Shown here: positions 59,820 through 64,000 of the stretch, one piece after another
Numbering within the stretch: position 1 is the first letter of the stretch
How the letters are laid out: each line of letters opens with the position of its first letter
Assembly (NCBI GenBank): GCA_050015095.1
Contig: JBEKCC010000004.1
Location: 1-64,000, forward strand
Reading direction: 5' to 3'
Length of the DNA: 64,000 nucleotides
From: MVRE01 sp015660965
Lineage (GTDB): Archaea; Halobacteriota; Methanomicrobia; Methanomicrobiales; Methanospirillaceae
Program-made: the position numbers and the translations under genes
Notes under the pieces: generated by a model
Told to the model about the DNA's origin: nothing
Database searches by the model: none
Seen by the model: only the letters and a program-made list of their open reading frames with translations

Positions 59820-61132
59820 GAAATGTTCTCCAATCCCGGGATGTGGATTCTGATTTCATTACTCGAAGACACCATCGCTGGTGTGACCACCCTGCCGCTT
59901 ACTTCAACTGACTGCCCCGCTGCAAGTGCTTTATATAGCGGTCCTTGCGGTACCCCCAAATTGCGCGCTTTATCTGGGTCAAATCGGACTTTCTTTATGA
60001 TAAGGTGATCTCCGTCCTGTGCAATGATCTCTTTAATACGTATGATTTTTACGCACAATGTATTTAAATCGTTTATTATTCTGGTTGTATACTTTGCATA
60101 AGTGATGAAAACCGGAAGCAGGCGATTTTCTCTCCCGGATAGATGAATGACGGGCAATTCATCGAGTCCTTGTAAAAATGCCTGTTCATCTACCTTTTGA
60201 ACTTCAGAAAGTAGCACTGGATTGACACTGACCTTTTCTAGCTGTCCATTGGTGTCTATTGCATGGATATGGCAGCGAGCTTCTTTTGAAATTGAAGTTG
60301 TTAGATCTCTTATTTCACAGTACATTTTCCAAGATAGAGACCCTATTCCAACAATTTCGCTTTCACTAAGTCTGTTAATTTGTAATGCGTGTAGTTGATT
60401 AGTAAGCTTCTTTAGTACTTCCTTTTGGAGAGCTTTTTTATCTATATACGCTGCGACAGCTCCGGTTTTTTCCTGCATTTGGTGGATCAGTGCCTCATCT
60501 AACAACCCCACCTCCCTAGAATGAACAATATGCCCAAATGCACCACGGGAATTGATCGCTATTTCAGTTTGGCGTGCAGCGTAGTGATTGCCCCCGAACC
60601 CTATAAGCGGAATGGCATCAATTGGTGCAGCTTCGAGCACACTTTTCGCGACTGCTTCTCCCGCTCTTTGATCGACCCATTCCTTCTCAGTACTGCCTAT
60701 TTCGACAAAAAATGAGGGTATGCTCAGTTCAGTAGGACCGTGGTGTGTCACCTCATACGAGACCCGGTATCCTGAAGGGCAGTGCTTGAAAAGTTGTCTA
60801 AGCACTGCTTGCATCATGACCGGATTTGTCGGAGATAATGATTGAGAAGCCCCACCAAGCTCAGCTTTTCCGGTATTGCCCGTAACGTGAACTGTAAGAA
60901 CGGGTATTGGATTGATACTTGAGTGACGTGAGAGAAAAATGAGAAGGTCTGCATCGATCTGCCTATCCACCCTGTCAGCAAAGATAAGTCTACCCTTGAC
61001 TTCATAAAACTCGTATGTTCGCCCACTTCCCTGCAAAGCATCTCGAGAGCTTCCTTTAAGAAGTTCCTCAATGTGATTCCGGATTTGAGACCCTGCCAAG
61101 TCCTGTTGGGAATTTATTAGAGCGATTTTCAT
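59816..61132 (-). CDS. dtdA: D-aminoacyl-tRNA deacylase DtdA with C-terminal extension
   Basis: The 438-residue protein removes D-amino acids from tRNA. Typical DTD2 segments are LLIFLSRHSSINPIPVLTVH, THHGPTELSIPSFFVEIGST and PLIGFGGNHYAARQTE (metal/active-site histidines). From about residue 270 it has an additional domain ending in a segment (VRFDPDKARNLGVPQGPLYK; VEVSGRVVTPAMV) of unknown role; DTD2 itself is about 270 residues. It is first in the dtdA-ftsZ-secE-spt5 unit. Confidence 0.92.
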   Translation of the reverse strand: MKIALINSQQDLAGSQIRNHIEELLKGSSRDALQGSGRTYEFYEVKGRLIFADRVDRQIDADLLIFLSRHSSINPIPVLTVHVTGNTGKAELGGASQSLSPTNPVMMQAVLRQLFKHCPSGYRVSYEVTHHGPTELSIPSFFVEIGSTEKEWVDQRAGEAVAKSVLEAAPIDAIPLIGFGGNHYAARQTEIAINSRGAFGHIVHSREVGLLDEALIHQMQEKTGAVAAYIDKKALQKEVLKKLTNQLHALQINRLSESEIVGIGSLSWKMYCEIRDLTTSISKEARCHIHAIDTNGQLEKVSVNPVLLSEVQKVDEQAFLQGLDELPVIHLSGRENRLLPVFITYAKYTTRIINDLNTLCVKIIRIKEIIAQDGDHLIIKKVRFDPDKARNLGVPQGPLYKALAAGQSVEVSGRVVTPAMVSSSNEIRIHIPGLENIS

Positions 61133-61186
61133 TGTGTGATATTGGGTATGAACCAGAATAAGCGTGCCTGATTAACGATGAATGGA

Positions 61187-61194
61187 AAATATAG
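61187..61194 (-). promoter_or_regulatory. TATA box of the dtdA-ftsZ operon
   Basis: The minus strand reads CATCTATATTTTCC; the predicted start near 61164 gives a leader of about 30 bases. Confidence 0.4.
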
Positions 61195-61276
61195 ATGTTT
61201 TTTTCAGCATTTTGGTTGTTCTGTACTAATACAACCTCAGTAAACACAATAAAGAAGTAAAAAAAATAGTGTTACC

Positions 61277-61453
61277 ATGGACGAGAGAGAAATCGCAGAT
61301 ATCTTTAAAGAAGCTGGTATTGACAAAGAAATCAAATGCCCACAAGCATTTGCGATATCGCAGAAACACAAGATTTCAAAGAAGGCACTCGGTGACTTCT
61401 GCAATAGCCACCATATTAAAATTCGCGCCTGTCAATTAGGCTGCTTCAAATGA
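61277..61453 (+). CDS. 58-residue cysteine-containing protein coupled to moeA
   Basis: The frame begins MDEREIADIFKEAGIDKEIK and has Cys21, Cys42, Cys52 and Cys56 (C-terminal RACQLGCFK). The middle (AFAISQKHKISKKALGDFC) looks like a helix-turn-helix. Four cysteines could bind a metal. The stop overlaps the moeA start by ATGA, so translation is coupled and a role with molybdenum/tungsten cofactor supply is possible. I do not recognise a named family. Confidence 0.75.
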   Translation: MDEREIADIFKEAGIDKEIKCPQAFAISQKHKISKKALGDFCNSHHIKIRACQLGCFK

Positions 61454-62658
61454 GCTTGTTTTTAAAAGTCGTCCCTGCTTCCGACGCAATCGCGATAGTG
61501 AGGCATCTTGCACGGACAGTTGATGCTGAATATATCCCACTTACTGAGGCAGTTGGACGAGTACTCTCTAAAAATATTAAAGCGGATATAGACATTCCAG
61601 GATATGACCGTTCGGTCGTTGACGGATTTGCGGTTCGAGCAGCTGATACAATTGGTGCTAATGATGCAATTCCAGCGATGCTGCGCTCGAAAGGCCGTGT
61701 TGAGATGGGAGGAAACATCCAACGAACATCGATAGATCCTGGTCAATGCTTTTACGTGCCAACAGGTGGAGTACTCCCGAAAGGTGCTAATGCGGTAGTG
61801 ATGCTTGAAAACGCTGAAAATGTTGGTGATGAAATACTCATTAAAAAACCAGTGGCTCACCGCGAGAACGTTTTGTTGTATAATGAGGATTTTTCAAAAG
61901 GAGAATTGGTTATTTGTCGTGGTAAACGACTGACATCTCAAGATATTGGTGTTCTTGCAGCGGTTGGATGCATTCAAGTTCCGGTTTTTTTAAAGCCAAT
62001 TATAGGTGTTCTATCTACGGGTAATGAACTCGTCTCCGCAACAGAAGTACCCGGATCTGGACAGATCCGAGATAGCAATTCCAACATGGTGGGGTCTTTT
62101 GTGCAGGAACGTGGATGTCATCCAAAATATTTTGGAATTGTTAAAGATAACCAAGAATCGTTGTATGCAATTCTAAAGAAAGCGGTTGCAGAATGCGATG
62201 CAGTATTGATATCAGGAGGAAGTTCAAAGGATGACCGAGATATGGTTGCTTCATTGATCGGTGACCTCGGTGAGGTATTAATCCATGGTATTGCAATTGC
62301 TCCTGGAAAACCCACGATTATTGGATGTTCAGATCAAAAACCTATCATAGGACTTCCGGGGCATCCGGCATCGGCGTTTATTGTTCTTTTCGTAATAGTT
62401 CGTCATCTGATTGACGGTATGACTGGTGATGCATCACCTCAACAGGAAAAGGTTCGAGCTCGTATAAATCAAAACGTACCCTCACAAAAAGGTAGGGAAG
62501 ATTATGTTCGAGTCTTTGTTGAGGGAGAAAAAGCAACCCCGCTCTTCGGGAAGTCTGGATTATTGAATACGCTCGTGCGGAGCAATGGAGTTATCCAGAT
62601 TCCAGCGGAAAGCGAGGGACTTGAGGTCGGAGATCTGGTTGAGGTGTGGTTGTGGTAA
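61450..62658 (+). CDS. moeA: MoeA, molybdopterin molybdenumtransferase
   Basis: The 402-residue protein inserts molybdate or tungstate into adenylated molybdopterin. MoeA motifs: DIDIPGYDRSVVDGFAVRAA, PTGGVLPKGANAVVMLE, GVLSTGNELVSA, RDSNSNM, SGGSSKDDRDMV, GIAIAPGKPT and GLPGHPASAF. It is full length. A second moeA overlaps its end. The cofactor serves formylmethanofuran dehydrogenase and formate dehydrogenase in methanogens. Confidence 0.95.
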   Translation: MSLFLKVVPASDAIAIVRHLARTVDAEYIPLTEAVGRVLSKNIKADIDIPGYDRSVVDGFAVRAADTIGANDAIPAMLRSKGRVEMGGNIQRTSIDPGQCFYVPTGGVLPKGANAVVMLENAENVGDEILIKKPVAHRENVLLYNEDFSKGELVICRGKRLTSQDIGVLAAVGCIQVPVFLKPIIGVLSTGNELVSATEVPGSGQIRDSNSNMVGSFVQERGCHPKYFGIVKDNQESLYAILKKAVAECDAVLISGGSSKDDRDMVASLIGDLGEVLIHGIAIAPGKPTIIGCSDQKPIIGLPGHPASAFIVLFVIVRHLIDGMTGDASPQQEKVRARINQNVPSQKGREDYVRVFVEGEKATPLFGKSGLLNTLVRSNGVIQIPAESEGLEVGDLVEVWLW

Positions 62659-64000
62659 AAAGGTATCTTAAGGTCAAAAGCCTTGCGGATGTCATGACGT
62701 TATTAAAGACTTCGTTTACCTGCATTCCATCCGTTGAATATGTCAAACTTGAGGACTCGGTTGGACGAATTACAGCCACTCCAATAATTGCACGTTACTC
62801 AGTGCCTGAGATTCATCTTGCAGCAATGGACGGAATATCTGTTAAAACTGAGAGTACATCATGTGCAAGTGAACAGAATCCTATCACGTTAAAGGATGCA
62901 ATACGGATAAACACGGGGAACGTTGTGCCCAGAGATTATGATGCAGTTATCATGATTGAAGACGTGTGGGCTGAGGGGGATTCATTTACAATTCGTAAAG
63001 CAGCAGCTCCATGGCAACATATTCGTCCTGCTGGTGAGGATATCGGAGAATTAGAGATGGTATTACCATCACGGCACAAAATTCGCCCGCATGAGCTTGG
63101 TGCACTTGCTGCATATGGAATAACTGAAGTAGAAGTGCTCACTATAAATGTTGGATTAATTCCGACTGGGAGTGAGCTTGTCAACCAAGGTTCTCGACCA
63201 AAACCTGGACAAGTTGTAGAGAGTAACACAGTAATGGCGACAGCAATACTTACTTCTGTCGGTGCCAAATGTACGCGATACCCAATGGTAAGAGATGATC
63301 CTTCTCTTATTCGCAAAGCTATTTCCAAAGCAATCATTGAGAACGAGATTGTTATTGTCTCTGCTGGTTCGTCTGCAGGAACAAAGGACTTTACCGCAGA
63401 TGCTATTTTGAATCTCGGCGAGGTTCTAGTTCACGGAATTGCCATTAAACCTGGCAAACCAGCAATTATCGGGAGAATAACGGGAAAACCGGTAATTGGC
63501 ATGCCAGGATATCCGCTTTCTGCTCTTACAGTTCTTCGAGAAATTATATCCCCACTACTTGAGCTATACGGTCTTACATTTCCCAATCCAGAGACTGTCA
63601 ATGCCCGACTAACTTCGACAATCCATAAAGATATTGGCACCGATGAATTTGTTCTCTGTGCGACAGGTAAAGTCGGTGATCACTGGGTCATTTCACCATT
63701 GTCAAGAGGGGCTGGAGTGCAGATGAGTGCAGTGAGAGCAAATGCATATCTCAAAGTTCCTAATCAACTTGAAGGATTCGAAACAGGAGAGAATGTTGAA
63801 TCAACACTTATGGTGTCACGTGATGAAGCGGAACAAGCGCTACTTATAACTGGAAGTCATGATCCGGTACTTGACCACCTTGCCAATATGCTGCGGAGAA
63901 CTGGTATTGATCTTCACTCAACACATGCGGGTAGTATGGGAGGTATACTTGCCTTAAAAAAAGACGAATGTCATGCGGCACCGATGCATTTACTCGCGAA
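62652..64000 (+). CDS. moeA: MoeA with C-terminal periplasmic-binding-like domain (incomplete)
   Basis: The frame is open from GTG 62652 (another GTG two codons earlier) to the window end without a stop: at least 449 codons. Residues 1-~385 are MoeA-like (VPEIHLAAMDGISVK, INTGNVVPRDYDAVIMIED, GLIPTGSELV, SAGSSAGTKDF, GIAIKPGKPAI, GMPGYPLSA). From about 390 a second domain starts (LLITGSHDPVLDHLANMLRR; STHAGSMGGILALKKDECHA), matching the PBP-like domain fused to MoeA in archaea. It overlaps the first moeA by 7 bases. Confidence 0.9.
   Translation, partial: MVKRYLKVKSLADVMTLLKTSFTCIPSVEYVKLEDSVGRITATPIIARYSVPEIHLAAMDGISVKTESTSCASEQNPITLKDAIRINTGNVVPRDYDAVIMIEDVWAEGDSFTIRKAAAPWQHIRPAGEDIGELEMVLPSRHKIRPHELGALAAYGITEVEVLTINVGLIPTGSELVNQGSRPKPGQVVESNTVMATAILTSVGAKCTRYPMVRDDPSLIRKAISKAIIENEIVIVSAGSSAGTKDFTADAILNLGEVLVHGIAIKPGKPAIIGRITGKPVIGMPGYPLSALTVLREIISPLLELYGLTFPNPETVNARLTSTIHKDIGTDEFVLCATGKVGDHWVISPLSRGAGVQMSAVRANAYLKVPNQLEGFETGENVESTLMVSRDEAEQALLITGSHDPVLDHLANMLRRTGIDLHSTHAGSMGGILALKKDECHAAPMHLLA

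Overview
The window comes from a methanogenic euryarchaeon, most probably of the order Methanomicrobiales. The support is internal: a 16S rRNA 5' half with an archaeal 5' end, archaeal ribosomal-protein and RNA-polymerase operons, coenzyme F420 genes (cofC, cofE, cofG), a methanogen-type SerRS, the modified mevalonate pathway (mevalonate kinase plus isopentenyl phosphate kinase), tandem moeA genes, and sensor kinases with the RHDxLNQ phospho-acceptor motif. I cannot fix genus or species from the sequence alone. Gene density is high and 1-8 bp stop/start overlaps are common. I see no insertion sequence, prophage or CRISPR array.

Layout. 1-667: 5' half of a 16S rRNA gene (minus), with its promoter and hairpins up to about 1125. 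1126-5998: scpA-smc-hypothetical operon (chromosome condensation). 6244-9922: glyA, folD, a dihydropteroate-synthase-like gene and cofE (one-carbon and pterin/F420 metabolism). 9947-11227: an RNase III behind cofC on the minus strand. 11317-18394: a short histidine kinase; cofG-purC-purS-purQ; an FTR catalytic subunit; a UbiB/ABC1 protein; an orphan DNA methyltransferase. 18480-31994: one long minus-strand information-processing and isoprenoid cluster. In transcription order it runs tRNA-Ser, S13, S4, S11, RpoD, L18e, L13, S9, RpoN, tRNA-Pro, RpoK, enolase, S2, MEMO, mevalonate kinase, isopentenyl phosphate kinase, type 2 IPP isomerase, RNase J, prenyl synthase, GluRS.

32121-39498: a membrane PAS histidine kinase, then six consecutive genes made almost only of CBS domains (22 CBS motifs by my count). 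This is the most accessory-looking block. 39759-45109: Era-like GTPase, OapC-like zinc ribbon protein, a structured leader in front of S15, then S15, RecJ-like nuclease, Pcc1, type-2 SerRS and S3Ae. 45219-51576: ApgM, a bactofilin-like beta-helix protein coupled to a methyltransferase-like protein, and a Ski2-like helicase operon with two winged-helix regulators. 51633-55412: hypF, a small hypothetical gene and a radical SAM gene. 55470-61132: the L11-L1-L10-L12 operon and the DtdA-FtsZ-SecE-Spt5 cluster (minus). 61277-64000: a 58-residue Cys-containing protein coupled to moeA and to a second, incomplete moeA.

The best candidates for something undescribed are: (i) the cloverleaf-like RNA element at 40934-41017 before the S15 gene, with a palindrome between a possible TATA box and transcript start; (ii) the six-gene CBS-domain array with operator-like inverted repeats before two of its genes; (iii) an RNase III with an intact active site but no usual N-terminal helix, in frame behind cofC; (iv) a palindrome over the TATA box of the tRNA-Ser/ribosomal operon. 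Secondary structures were paired by eye. Family assignments rest on motifs read from the translations, not on searches.
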